64,000 nt of DNA from Hungatella sp. (GCA_009712635.1 WASS01000029.1:417276-481275), one strand, 5' to 3'; positions 8,356 to 16,221 are shown, counted from the first letter of the stretch. Notes: a model not told the origin generated them from the sequence alone. Made by a program: numbers and translations.

Positions 8356-8883
8356 ATGGATGAAATCAGATTAATAAAGCCAACAATGGAATATGCAGAC
8401 GATATCATGAAGTATCGTCAGGAATTTTTAGATTCCGGCGACAGCCTGGATGGCTGTGGTAATTTAAAGATGTGCTCTTCGGCAGATGAATGGATTAGAA
8501 CCATTGATCTTTTGGAACATGATGAAACGTGTCCCGAAGGCAGGGTGACATCTAATACATATATTGCGGTCCGGTCAGCCGATAATAAGATTATAGGAGT
8601 CATTGACTTCAGACATCACATAAACCATCCTATTTTGAGCGTTTGGGGCGGTCATATTGGATACTCCGTTCGGCCTGATCAAAGAAGAAAAGGGTACGCA
8701 AAAGAAATGCTGCGGCAGAATTTAAAAAACTGTAAAGATTATGGATTAGATAAAGTCTTAGTTACCTGCGATTTTAATAATGTGGGAAGTGAGAAGACAA
8801 TTTTGGCAAACGGAGGGCTTTTTGAAAAGGAAGTAGTTGTGGATGGGGACAGGATTAAACGGTATTGGATTCATTTATCATAA
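8356..8883 (+). CDS. GNAT family N-acetyltransferase
   Basis: 175 residues. The acetyl-CoA site is visible as IGYSVRPDQRRKGYAKEML (about residues 107-125), followed by KVLVTCDFNNVGSEKTILANGG, the typical GNAT motif A/B region. The whole length is one GNAT domain similar in style to the COG3981 group. Substrate unknown. ATG behind GTAGGAGATA. It is divergent from the S8 cluster across 179 bp and ends 11 bp from the convergent small gene that follows. Nothing links it to the protease-like genes beyond the shared intergenic region. Confidence 0.85.
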   Translation: MDEIRLIKPTMEYADDIMKYRQEFLDSGDSLDGCGNLKMCSSADEWIRTIDLLEHDETCPEGRVTSNTYIAVRSADNKIIGVIDFRHHINHPILSVWGGHIGYSVRPDQRRKGYAKEMLRQNLKNCKDYGLDKVLVTCDFNNVGSEKTILANGGLFEKEVVVDGDRIKRYWIHLS

Positions 8884-8894
8884 AAGTAGTATTT

Positions 8895-9101
8895 TTATTC
8901 TTCGCAACAGGTTGTATTATCTGTTGTAGGACTGCTGTTTGTACAAGAATTAGTGATGGAACGTCTGACGGCAATTGCACTTAAAGCATCGCTCAGTAAG
9001 AGAGTGTCTGCTGCTAACAATGATAATTCATCGTCGTCTAAGCAATCTGCTATTTGACATGCTAATGTAGAAATTAATAATACGTCACAACAATAACTCA
9101 T
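8895..9101 (-). CDS. small Cys-containing protein, DUF6774-like
   Basis: 68 residues. Visible features are an N-terminal MSYCCDVLLISTLACQIADCL, an acidic helix (DDDELSLLAADTLLL), LSDALSAIAVRR and a Ser/Thr/Asn-rich tail ending in TCCEE. The spacing of DEL.LLA, D.L..IA matches my memory of the short clostridial DUF6774 proteins; that assignment is moderate. A GAGGTGA site 7 nt before the ATG strongly supports translation. Six cysteines may bind metal or form disulfides. No function is known. It is convergent with the GNAT gene and stands as a single gene. Confidence 0.7.
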   Translation of the reverse strand: MSYCCDVLLISTLACQIADCLDDDELSLLAADTLLLSDALSAIAVRRSITNSCTNSSPTTDNTTCCEE

Positions 9102-9281
9102 TGAATCACCTCAGTAATGTATATATAATTAATAATATTTTATGCCGTAAAGTAAGAATTATTTAGAAAAAGGAGTTGCACAGTTTGCACACCATTCCTA
9201 TTTAATATTCTCCTTACAATTAATTTTTACCTAGGTATATTAAATTATGTGTATTAATTGTACAAATATTACTATTTTATT

Positions 9282-9305
9282 ATATCTCAATATCTCAATA
9301 TCTCA
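9282..9305. repeat. three perfect copies of an 8-bp unit
   Basis: ATATCTCA is repeated three times head to tail just upstream of the M42 peptidase promoter, in an AT-rich 274-bp intergenic stretch (9102-9375) that otherwise shows no gene. Confidence 0.8.
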
Positions 9306-9337
9306 CTTGAATAATACTTTTATAATGTATCAATTCA

Positions 9338-9346
9338 TGCTATAAT
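9338..9346 (+). promoter_or_regulatory. extended -10 promoter of the M42 peptidase gene
   Basis: TGCTATAAT with no good -35 hexamer; start codon 30 nt downstream. Confidence 0.5.
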
Positions 9347-9375
9347 AGTTCAATTGCGAAAAGAGAGGAAATAAA

Positions 9376-10416
9376 ATGAATAAGTCAAAATATTTGGATT
9401 ACATATTGAATCAGACACAGAAAATTCTTTCCATAGACAGTCCTACTGGATTTACAAAAAATGTTGCAGAATATGTTATGGAAGTATATAAAAGTCTGGG
9501 GTATTCCCCCAGGCAAACTGTTAAAGGTGGAATTATTTGTGAAATAGGAGGGGACGCACAATCAAATGATGCGATATGTTTAGAAGCTCATGTTGATACT
9601 TTGGGTGGAATGATATCTCAGATTACAGACTCAGGACGTCTTATATTATCTCCTCTCGGAGGTCTTGAGCCAAACAATACGGAAGCTGAGAACTGTAGGA
9701 TATATACACGTTCGGGTAAGATATATAGTGGAACCATGCAAATGAAAAATGCTTCGGTGCATGTAAATAATAAATACCGATCAACAGCACGTGAATTTGA
9801 CACTATGGAAGTTATTATAGATGAAAAAGTGAATTCTAAAGAAGACGTTCTTTTACTTAATATACGTGTTGGTGATATTGTCTGCTTTGATCCGCGTACG
9901 ATATTAACGGAAAGTGGTTATCTAAAAAGCAGATTTTTAGATGACAAAGTTAGCGTTGGAATTTTACTTGGTTTTGCCAAATACGTAAAAGAAGAAAATA
10001 TTAAGCTTCCTCGTAAAGTATATCAGTATTTCACAGTATTTGAGGAGGTAGGGCATGGTGGATCTGGCTCCATTCCTTCAGATGTTACAGATGTAATCTC
10101 CGTAGATTTAGGCTGTGTTGGTGAGGGATTAACCTGTACAGAGTATCAGGTGTCAATATGTGCCAAGGACAGTGTCGGACCATACCATTATGATATAGTT
10201 ACCGGATTGATCGAAGCGGCTCGGAATGGTAATGTAGATTATGCCGTTGATATTTATCCTCATTATGCTTCTGATGTTGATTCCGCATTGACAGCTGGAC
10301 ATGAAGTGAGGCATGGGCTTATTGGTCCAGGTGTATATGCCACACACGGATATGAAAGAAGTCATAAAGATGCTATTCTTAATACTTTTTTGCTTTTAAC
10401 AGAATATTTATCATAA
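9376..10416 (+). CDS. M42 family metallo-aminopeptidase
   Basis: 346 residues, the usual size for the M42 (glutamyl aminopeptidase/FrvX/YsdC) family. Metal ligands and catalytic residues are in place: AHVDTLG near residue 75 (His and Asp), SRFLDDKVS near 196 (bridging Asp), FEEVGHGG near 225 (catalytic Glu and ligand Glu), ISVDLG (Asp) and THGYERSH near the C-terminus (His). The family forms large dodecameric complexes that trim peptides in the cytoplasm. The gene has AGAGGAAA before its ATG, its own extended -10 promoter and a terminator, so it is probably monocistronic. Its base composition is more AT-rich than its right-hand neighbours. Confidence 0.9.
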   Translation: MNKSKYLDYILNQTQKILSIDSPTGFTKNVAEYVMEVYKSLGYSPRQTVKGGIICEIGGDAQSNDAICLEAHVDTLGGMISQITDSGRLILSPLGGLEPNNTEAENCRIYTRSGKIYSGTMQMKNASVHVNNKYRSTAREFDTMEVIIDEKVNSKEDVLLLNIRVGDIVCFDPRTILTESGYLKSRFLDDKVSVGILLGFAKYVKEENIKLPRKVYQYFTVFEEVGHGGSGSIPSDVTDVISVDLGCVGEGLTCTEYQVSICAKDSVGPYHYDIVTGLIEAARNGNVDYAVDIYPHYASDVDSALTAGHEVRHGLIGPGVYATHGYERSHKDAILNTFLLLTEYLS

Positions 10417-10448
10417 ATTGATTAGGGTGAAAATAAGTTATTTCTAAA

Positions 10449-10494
10449 CAAAAGCACCGGAATCCCCTGTATTTACAAGTGATTCCGGTGTTTT
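10449..10494 (+). terminator. terminator after the M42 peptidase gene
   Basis: Inverted repeat CACCGGAATC/GATTCCGGTG flanked by AAAA and TTTT. It can also end the tRNA transcript that arrives from the other side. Confidence 0.7.
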
Positions 10495-10511
10495 GGCTGT
10501 TTATAGAAAAA

Positions 10512-10585
10512 TGGAAGTAATGGGGCTCGAACCCATGACCTTTCGCGTGTGAGGCGAACGCTCATCCCGGCTGAGCTATACTTCC
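10512..10585 (-). tRNA. tRNA-Val (anticodon CAC)
   Basis: The cloverleaf closes fully: acceptor GGAAGTA/TACTTCC, D stem GCTC/GAGC, anticodon stem TTCGC/GCGAA with loop CTCACAC, T stem ATGGG/CCCAT around TTCGAGC. Anticodon CAC reads GUG. CCA is not encoded. It lies 6 bp after tRNA-Ala on the same transcript. Confidence 0.95.
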
Positions 10586-10591
10586 ATTTCG

Positions 10592-10664
10592 TGGAGATAG
10601 CGAGACTCGAACTCGTGACCTATGCGTTGCGAACGCATCGCTCTCCCAGCTGAGCTATATCCCC
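10592..10664 (-). tRNA. tRNA-Ala (anticodon CGC)
   Basis: Acceptor GGGGATA/TATCTCC with one G-U pair, D stem GCTC/GAGC, anticodon stem ATGCG/CGCAT with loop TTCGCAA. Anticodon CGC reads GCG. CCA is not encoded. It is the first gene of a two-tRNA transcript. Confidence 0.95.
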
Positions 10665-10672
10665 TTGTCTAA

Positions 10673-10700
10673 ATTATAGCATGAAGATTCTGAATTACAA
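10673..10700 (-). promoter_or_regulatory. promoter of the tRNA pair
   Basis: Minus strand TTGTAA (10695-10700), 16 bp, TATAAT (10673-10678) with an upstream TG (TGCTATAAT). The tRNA begins 9 nt after the -10. Confidence 0.75.
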
Positions 10701-10784
10701 GTATTATTTGCACAAATAGAAAAATATTTTTCGCTCTTTTCTGTGGATTTTGTTGTAAAAAACTTCCAGTAATAACATAGAAAA

Positions 10785-10809
10785 GAGGCATAAAATTAGT
10801 ATATGCCTC
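10785..10809 (-). terminator. terminator of the 2-hydroxyacid dehydrogenase gene
   Basis: GAGGCATA/TATGCCTC stem followed by TTTTC on the minus strand, 13 bp after the stop codon. Confidence 0.75.
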
Positions 10810-10821
10810 ACTGCTTCCTAA

Positions 10822-11769
10822 TTATAAAATTTTATTAATCTGGTCGCCTTCCATCCATTTCTTCAGGTTTTCAAATACAATCTGGGCTCTCAACTTCATG
10901 GATTCTGCAGAGGCAAAAGCAATGTGTGGAGTAACAATGGTATTTTTACAGTTTAAAAGTGGGTGGGAGGTATCAATCGGCGGCTCATTCTCAAACACAT
11001 CGATTCCAGCACCTGCCAGATATCCGTTGTTTAAAGCTTCCGCAAGGGCTTCAGAATCCACCACCGGACCTCTTGCAGCGTTAATAATATAAGCTCCCTG
11101 TTTCATTTTAGCGATTGTATCTCTGTTTATTAAATGGCGGGAATCTTCATTTAACGGGCAGTGGAGACTCACGATATCAGAGCTGGAAAGAAGATCATCC
11201 AAAGATACAAATTCCATGAAATCCGGTTCGTTTCCAGTGATGGTACGCTTGTACCCAAGAACGCGGCAGCCAAAGGCTTTGCAAAGCTCTGCAGTTCTTG
11301 TTCCGATTGCACCGGCGCCGATAATTCCGATGGTTTTTCCTCTCAGCTCGCAGCCTACCAGACCGTCCTTTGTTTTTCCTTCCCGGCAGCGGGCATCTGT
11401 CTGCATCACATTGCGTAAAAGGGAAAGCATAAGACATAAAGACAGCTCGGCAACTGCTTCAGTTGAGTAACCGGCGGCATTGCTGACAGAAATATTATTT
11501 TTTCTTGCTGCCGCCAGATCTACATGGTCCACACCTGTAAAAGCAACATCTATAAATTTTAAGTTCTTACAGGCGTCGATGACTTCACCGTTTAGTGGCA
11601 TGTTGGCAATCATAATGACATCGGCATTTTGAGCTTGCTCAATCTGAACTTTGGTATCTGTGTTTTTTTCGAAAGCTGTAAAACTGTGACCTGCATCGAT
11701 CAATGGTTTTGCACATTCATTTAAAAGGCTGTCAGGAATTCCAAGAGATTCTAATAATACGATATTCAT
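10822..11769 (-). CDS. D-isomer-specific 2-hydroxyacid dehydrogenase
   Basis: 315 residues. An N-terminal substrate domain is followed by the NAD-binding Rossmann motif GIIGAGAIGTRTAE near residue 145. The family's catalytic residues are visible: Arg in NAARGPVVD, Glu in DVFENEPP and His in TPHIAFAS. These enzymes interconvert 2-keto acids and D-2-hydroxy acids with NAD(H); the substrate is unclear (glyoxylate, hydroxypyruvate or phosphoglycerate are possible). ATG at 11769 is chosen because GGAGTG lies 6 nt upstream; a longer frame to 11787 has no such site. An extended -10 (TGTTATAAT, 11829-11834) and an imperfect inverted repeat lie in front of it. Confidence 0.88.
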   Translation of the reverse strand: MNIVLLESLGIPDSLLNECAKPLIDAGHSFTAFEKNTDTKVQIEQAQNADVIMIANMPLNGEVIDACKNLKFIDVAFTGVDHVDLAAARKNNISVSNAAGYSTEAVAELSLCLMLSLLRNVMQTDARCREGKTKDGLVGCELRGKTIGIIGAGAIGTRTAELCKAFGCRVLGYKRTITGNEPDFMEFVSLDDLLSSSDIVSLHCPLNEDSRHLINRDTIAKMKQGAYIINAARGPVVDSEALAEALNNGYLAGAGIDVFENEPPIDTSHPLLNCKNTIVTPHIAFASAESMKLRAQIVFENLKKWMEGDQINKIL

Positions 11770-11798
11770 ATGTATCACTCCGATCAATCATAAAATTA

Positions 11799-11834
11799 CA
11801 GGGACTGATAATAAGTCCTGTAAAAACAATTATA
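11799..11834 (-). promoter_or_regulatory. extended -10 promoter and overlapping inverted repeat
   Basis: The minus-strand extended -10 TGTTATAAT ends at 11829. Downstream, 11799-11822, is an imperfect inverted repeat (ACAGGGACT ... AGTCCTGT) that could be an operator or a 5' hairpin. Confidence 0.4.
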
Positions 11835-11914
11835 ACACCATATGACAGAATAAAAAGGGATAGTTATGAATTTGTTAAAATGTATGAGAGTTTCTGGATT
11901 TTTTCGATTAAGTA

Positions 11915-11943
11915 TTTCCATTGTCCTGTTTCTATATTATAAT
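11915..11943 (+). promoter_or_regulatory. candidate promoter of the AI-2E family transporter gene
   Basis: TTTCCA (11915-11920), 17 bp, TATAAT (11938-11943). Confidence 0.4.
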
Positions 11944-12011
11944 CTCATAGACAGTCTGTCAGATGACTAACAGTGACAAAAATAATATTTGACAACAGAA
12001 AGGCACAGGCA

Positions 12012-13028
12012 ATGGATAAATTGGATCATTTTATAAACGGAGAACTGGCGAAAAAAATAATCAGTATCATTCTTTTGGCAGTTTTTCTTTATTTTTTAAG
12101 AGGAATGATAAATCAGTTTTTGCTGATATTTATGGTTACTTTCATCTTTGGTCAGCTTCAGAAATTTATATATGATAAAGTAAATAAGTATATAAAAATC
12201 AGCCGGAAGCTTATTACCATTTTAATGTATCTTATATTTTTGCTGATTTTTATCATTACCATGATTGCTTATATTCCTAAAGTCACCCAGCAGCTGATTG
12301 ATGTAATCAATCTTATTTCTACCTTTGACTTAAATCAGTTACAGAATTATGACCGGTTTAATCTGTTAAGCAGCATTCCGGAGGATCAGATCAGCGATTA
12401 CATTCGTATGGCAGAAAGCCATCTGCTGACCTTTGTTACGACTGCAGGAACTTTCAGCATTAACATTCTTCTGTCTCTGTTGATCAGCTTTCTCTTTCTT
12501 CTGGAAAAGGAAGAGATTATAGCGTTTTTTAAACATATGGAACAGAGTAAAGTGTCATTTCTCTATCAATATTTTACATTTTACGGAAAGAAATTTTTGA
12601 ATTCCTTTGGAAAAGTCATTGAATTGCAAATCGTCATTGCATTTGTTAATTCGTTCTTGTCTGTAATAGCATTAACTATTATGGGATTTCCCCAGACGCT
12701 GGGACTTGGAGCCATGATTTTCATACTTGGACTGGTTCCGGTTGCAGGAGTGATTATATCACTCATACCTCTTTCCATTATAGCATTTAACATCGGAGGT
12801 GCGTTTAAAATTATAGAGGTTATCATCATGATATTTGTGCTTCATTCGTTGGAGACCTATGTGCTCAATCCTAAATTGATGTCGGCTAAAACCAAATTGC
12901 CGGTATTTCTGGTTTTTCTTATTCTTTTAGTCAGTGAGCATTATATCGGAGTGTGGGGACTGCTTTTAGGTATTCCCATGTTTATGTTCTTATTGGATAT
13001 TTTAGATATCAGAGTGAAAAATGAATAA
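12012..13028 (+). CDS. AI-2E family transporter (UPF0118 membrane protein)
   Basis: 338 residues, membrane protein. Two hydrophobic segments lie at the N-terminus (IISIILLAVFLYFL and a following FMVTFIFG stretch), another near residues 65-85, and a cluster in the second half containing the family-typical GFPQTLGLGAMIFILGLVPVAGVI and LLLGIPMFMFLLDIL. The family includes TqsA and a range of exporters and Na+/H+ antiporters, so the name does not fix a substrate. ATG at 12012 follows AGAAAGG; a GTG at 11973 in the same frame has no ribosome site. Single gene with a terminator shared with the convergent amine oxidase gene. Confidence 0.85.
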   Translation: MDKLDHFINGELAKKIISIILLAVFLYFLRGMINQFLLIFMVTFIFGQLQKFIYDKVNKYIKISRKLITILMYLIFLLIFIITMIAYIPKVTQQLIDVINLISTFDLNQLQNYDRFNLLSSIPEDQISDYIRMAESHLLTFVTTAGTFSINILLSLLISFLFLLEKEEIIAFFKHMEQSKVSFLYQYFTFYGKKFLNSFGKVIELQIVIAFVNSFLSVIALTIMGFPQTLGLGAMIFILGLVPVAGVIISLIPLSIIAFNIGGAFKIIEVIIMIFVLHSLETYVLNPKLMSAKTKLPVFLVFLILLVSEHYIGVWGLLLGIPMFMFLLDILDIRVKNE

Positions 13029-13041
13029 ACTTTTTTCCATT

Positions 13042-13092
13042 AAAAAGGGGGCTGCATTCAATAGAAGATTCTATTAGGGCAGCCCCTTACTT
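13042..13092. terminator. bidirectional terminator
   Basis: GGGGCTGC/GCAGCCCC with an inner AATAG/CTATT stem, flanked by AAAAA on the left and a T-rich stretch on the right, between two convergent genes. Confidence 0.85.
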
Positions 13093-13102
13093 TTTAATGA
13101 TA

Positions 13103-14779
13103 CTACATAGGCTGACTGTTAATAGAATAGGCCAGCTGATTGGCAGCTTCCTTTCCTGTATACAGCGCCCCCTGCATCCACCCGTGCTTTGTGGATACGT
13201 GCTCGCCGGCAAAGAAAATCCTTTGATTATATTCAGGCTTCAGCATCTCGTAAGAAAACAATTGTTTCTGACCTGGGAGTGATTCAGCAAAAGCCCCCCG
13301 GTTGAAAGGCTCATTATCCCAGACCACGGTTTTATGGTCTGCCACAATGGGATCTAAGAATCCTCTTGGCAGCCCGTGAACTTCCTCCACGCTTTGTTTT
13401 ATATACTCAAACCGTAGGGGTTCTGACATATTCCCAACTCTTGTTGAGTTTAAATGATAATTATAGGAAGCAATCAGTACACCTGGTTCATTTGGTGAGC
13501 AGAAGGAAGGATCCGGACACAGAAGATGATCTCCGGGATAGAAAATGTACTGAATCGGCAGATCTGTCTGGGAAAATCCTCCTACAATACGTCCATAATC
13601 CGTATCCTGTTCCCAAAAACGTTCTCTGCATAAAAAAAAGGTTTTTTGAGAATTGGTATAATTATATTCTAAGATAGCCTGCATCTTTGGATTACTGAAA
13701 CTTGGTTTGATTTCCACTTCCCGCAGAGTGGAGTAGGGGATTGCACATATAACGTAATCGAACGTATCAGAAGTTATGCTTAAATCCCGTACGTTGCGAT
13801 GGGCAAGAACAATCTGATCGCTGTTTTCCTGCTGGTAAATACCTGTGACCGATTGACCGGGAATGTAAGTGACAGTGCCTAGCTGAGAAGGTGGAATAGT
13901 TTGATATTGAGGTAAATTGTCTGTGTAGAAGGATTGAATAAAGGCGTAGGGCAGGTTTACAATCCCGTTTTCAATGGTATAGGTATTACGGTAGTCAATG
14001 GTATACTCTTCCTGGACAGTTTCAGCGTAACTGGCATCAATCAAAGATCCGGTTCCCGGGTCCACCCCTGAGATCAGGCTGATTGCTCCCTGGCTGAGAC
14101 CCAGATTTTCCAGAGTCTGCCGGACAGAATAGTTCATAAGAGGCAGAATTTCCGGGGAATACCGGGGTAAGATCTGGATCAGCTCCGAGCGAATATCAGG
14201 AGGAAGCTGCATCATTGGATACGTAAAGGCGTAGTCATTTAGCTCTGCCCAGGGGGTATTCCGTTCCTGGGGAGTTAAGTCGTACAGGGGATAAAGATTC
14301 TGCTCAATGGATTCTGTTGTTCTTAAGCGGGTGTTATGTACATACAAAAAATTGTTGCGCTGCCTTACAGAGAGAGGGCGGGTATTGAGACCAAACAAAT
14401 TAATATAATGCCAGGTGGTTTCATGGGTAACCGGGATTCTGTGGGCACCGAATTCGTTATAATATTCCGTGTTAAAATAGTAGGTATAAACTCTTCCTCC
14501 CACTCTGCTGTCATTGGCCTCAAGAATGGTAATGTCAGCCCCCAGCTTTCGAAGCTCAAATGCAGCGGACAGACCGGCAAGGCCTCCTCCGATCACGCCG
14601 ATTTTTACACCCTTTAGTTCTCCTGGCTGCGCATAATTTGTAATATCGGGGGGCGGACTCAGCAAACGGACAATATTTTCATAGTCTTCCGGCCGGCCAG
14701 CCATCTCCAATGAATTCCTGATCATTTCATGCCGCTGCTCATTGGTGGGATTAAGTATTTGAGTGAATGGAGCATTCAT
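13103..14779 (-). CDS. flavin monoamine oxidase / L-amino-acid-oxidase-like FAD enzyme
   Basis: 558 residues. The FAD dinucleotide motif VIGGGLAGLSAAFELRKLGA lies near residue 65, followed by ILEANDSRVGGRV, the GGRV signature of the amine oxidase superfamily. The C-terminal FAD contact FFAGEHVSTKHGWMQGA is present. The first 55 residues precede the fold, as in bacterial L-amino acid oxidases. No signal peptide. It should oxidise an amine or amino acid with release of H2O2, although oxygen use in an anaerobe is open. ATG at 14779 follows GAGGTGA; a GTG at 14788 overlaps that site. It lies downstream of a binding-lipoprotein gene on the same strand, separated by a hairpin, which hints at use of an imported nitrogen compound. 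Confidence 0.87.
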   Translation of the reverse strand: MNAPFTQILNPTNEQRHEMIRNSLEMAGRPEDYENIVRLLSPPPDITNYAQPGELKGVKIGVIGGGLAGLSAAFELRKLGADITILEANDSRVGGRVYTYYFNTEYYNEFGAHRIPVTHETTWHYINLFGLNTRPLSVRQRNNFLYVHNTRLRTTESIEQNLYPLYDLTPQERNTPWAELNDYAFTYPMMQLPPDIRSELIQILPRYSPEILPLMNYSVRQTLENLGLSQGAISLISGVDPGTGSLIDASYAETVQEEYTIDYRNTYTIENGIVNLPYAFIQSFYTDNLPQYQTIPPSQLGTVTYIPGQSVTGIYQQENSDQIVLAHRNVRDLSITSDTFDYVICAIPYSTLREVEIKPSFSNPKMQAILEYNYTNSQKTFFLCRERFWEQDTDYGRIVGGFSQTDLPIQYIFYPGDHLLCPDPSFCSPNEPGVLIASYNYHLNSTRVGNMSEPLRFEYIKQSVEEVHGLPRGFLDPIVADHKTVVWDNEPFNRGAFAESLPGQKQLFSYEMLKPEYNQRIFFAGEHVSTKHGWMQGALYTGKEAANQLAYSINSQPM

Positions 14780-14807
14780 TAATTTCACCTCATAATGTCA
14801 CTATGAT

Positions 14808-14838
14808 AAGGGGACAATTGCCTGTGCAATGTCCCCTT
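14808..14838 (-). terminator. hairpin between the binding-protein and amine oxidase genes
   Basis: AAGGGGAC/GTCCCCTT with an inner ATTG/CAAT stem. No long T-run follows on the minus strand, so it may be a partial terminator or a processing/stability hairpin. Confidence 0.5.
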
Positions 14839-14852
14839 TGTTGTTGAGATAA

Positions 14853-15860
14853 TTATTTAGCAGCCTTGTCAGAATACTCTGTAGTCACAAGATTTTCATA
14901 AGGAACCCGGTCTTTTAACTGACCAGCCTCCTCCAGAATATTCTCTAAAAGCTCAAAGCTGTCTTTGTTAAATACAGTATCCTTTTTCCAGGTATCCTGA
15001 GCTTTATAACGGTCCACAATGGCAGCAATGGTTTTCACATCGGTTTCCTTAAACTGGGGCTGGATTACTTTTGCAATTTCTTCCGAGGAATGAGAATTTA
15101 CATATTCCAGACCTTTTTGAATGGCATTGGTAAATTTCTGTATTGTTGCCGGATTCTTTTCCAGGTAACTTTTTTTGGCACTGTAGGCGGTATATGGAAT
15201 ATAGCCTGAGTCTACGCCCAAAGAAGCAACTACGAAACCATTGCCCTCCTTTTCCAGTCCTGTTGCAAACGGTTCAAATTCAACGGTATAATTTGCATCA
15301 TTGCTGGTAAAGGCTGCTGCCGTCAGTCCAAAATTAATGCTCTGATCGATTGTCAGATCTGTGGCAGGATTAATTCCGTTCTTTTTCAGGATATATTCAA
15401 ATACCATTTCCGGCATACCACCGGCTCTGCCGCCCAGTACTTTCTTCCCTTTTAAGTCGGCCCATTTAAAATCAGGCTGTTCACTTCTTCCAACAAGAAA
15501 ATTGCCTGCACGCTGAGTCAGCTGTGCAAAATTGACTGCGTAATCCTGGGAGCCGTTTGCATAAGTATAGATTGAGGCCTCAGAGCCCATAAAACCAATA
15601 TCTGCATCACCGGATATAAGGGCGGTCATAACCTTGTCAGCGCCGGCTCCGTTTACTAAGGTTAAATCAATGCCCTCATCCTCGAAGTATCCAAGCTCTA
15701 TGGCTGCATACTGAGGGGCATAAAAGATGGAATGGGCAACTTCATTTAATTTGACCGGGGTTAAGTCCGATGACTTTGTCTTTGTACCGCAGGCAGTTAA
15801 GCTTAGTAAAGACGCTCCGGTGAGAACGGCCATTATAAATGTACGATAGGCTTTTCTCAT
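14853..15860 (-). CDS. ABC transporter substrate-binding lipoprotein (NitT/TauT, THI5/NMT1-like)
   Basis: 335 residues. The N-terminus is a lipoprotein signal peptide with lipobox LTAC and Cys near residue 24. The body is a periplasmic-binding type 2 fold typical of nitrate/sulfonate/thiamine-precursor carriers: FYAPQYAAIELGYFEDEGIDL, GADIG-like SGDADIGFMGSEA, and LKGKKVLGGRAGGMPE. It would be anchored on the outer face of the membrane and deliver ligand to a permease. No permease or ATPase gene is adjacent, so it is an orphan or uses a transporter elsewhere. ATG at 15860 is preferred because AAGGAGG lies 7 nt upstream; a longer frame to 15878 exists. A perfect inverted repeat at 15894-15910 overlaps the likely promoter. 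Confidence 0.9.
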   Translation of the reverse strand: MRKAYRTFIMAVLTGASLLSLTACGTKTKSSDLTPVKLNEVAHSIFYAPQYAAIELGYFEDEGIDLTLVNGAGADKVMTALISGDADIGFMGSEASIYTYANGSQDYAVNFAQLTQRAGNFLVGRSEQPDFKWADLKGKKVLGGRAGGMPEMVFEYILKKNGINPATDLTIDQSINFGLTAAAFTSNDANYTVEFEPFATGLEKEGNGFVVASLGVDSGYIPYTAYSAKKSYLEKNPATIQKFTNAIQKGLEYVNSHSSEEIAKVIQPQFKETDVKTIAAIVDRYKAQDTWKKDTVFNKDSFELLENILEEAGQLKDRVPYENLVTTEYSDKAAK

Positions 15861-15893
15861 AAAATCCTCCTTTTTCATATCTTAATACTACAT

Positions 15894-15910
15894 TGTATTG
15901 TTGTAATACA
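15894..15910. promoter_or_regulatory. candidate operator upstream of the binding-protein gene
   Basis: Perfect inverted repeat TGTATT-5-AATACA, 34 bp before the start codon, next to a weak -10 (TACAAT on the minus strand). Confidence 0.4.
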
Positions 15911-15935
15911 GGAAAGTACCTTGTCTTAAAAAATT

Positions 15936-16067
15936 TTAAATAATAAAGATCTGGGCGGATACGTGGGAAAAAAGGGGTTTGATGTGTTTTCTGGATGTTG
16001 TTCTGCAGCTGGTCAGTAAGCCGGCGACCACAATTACAGCCAGAAAGATTGCAATTGCTTTCTTCAT
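15936..16067 (-). CDS. 43-residue small lipoprotein or remnant of a lipoprotein gene
   Basis: An excellent ribosome site (GGAGGAGAACCAA then ATG) opens a frame with a textbook lipoprotein signal: MKKAIAIFLAVIVVAG, then lipobox LLTSC with Cys at residue 21. Only 22 residues follow before TAA. The mature part (CRTTSRKHIKP...) is short, basic and hydrophobic at the end. It lies upstream of the binding-protein gene on the same strand, with 75 bp between. It may be a genuine small lipoprotein, or the 5' stump of a second binding-protein gene whose remainder was deleted. The absence of recognisable binding-protein sequence after the signal does not settle this. Confidence 0.5.
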   Translation of the reverse strand: MKKAIAIFLAVIVVAGLLTSCRTTSRKHIKPLFSHVSAQIFII

Positions 16068-16221
16068 TTGGTTCTCCTCCATTCATCCTCCTGTTAAAAT
16101 TCTATGTAGTCTGACAAGCAGAGTTTACGAACTATTCCATATTTTATTATTTAAAGATGGTATATAGGTTAAAACTGTGCTATACTGCTATAGTAAAATT
16201 TACAAAAGCAGGTGAAGTACA

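Noticed and set aside
15742-16086. A 114-codon minus-strand frame rich in Cys and Asn
   Set aside because: It overlaps the receptor start region and the small lipoprotein in another frame; its composition is not protein-like. The 43-residue frame with a good ribosome site is preferred.
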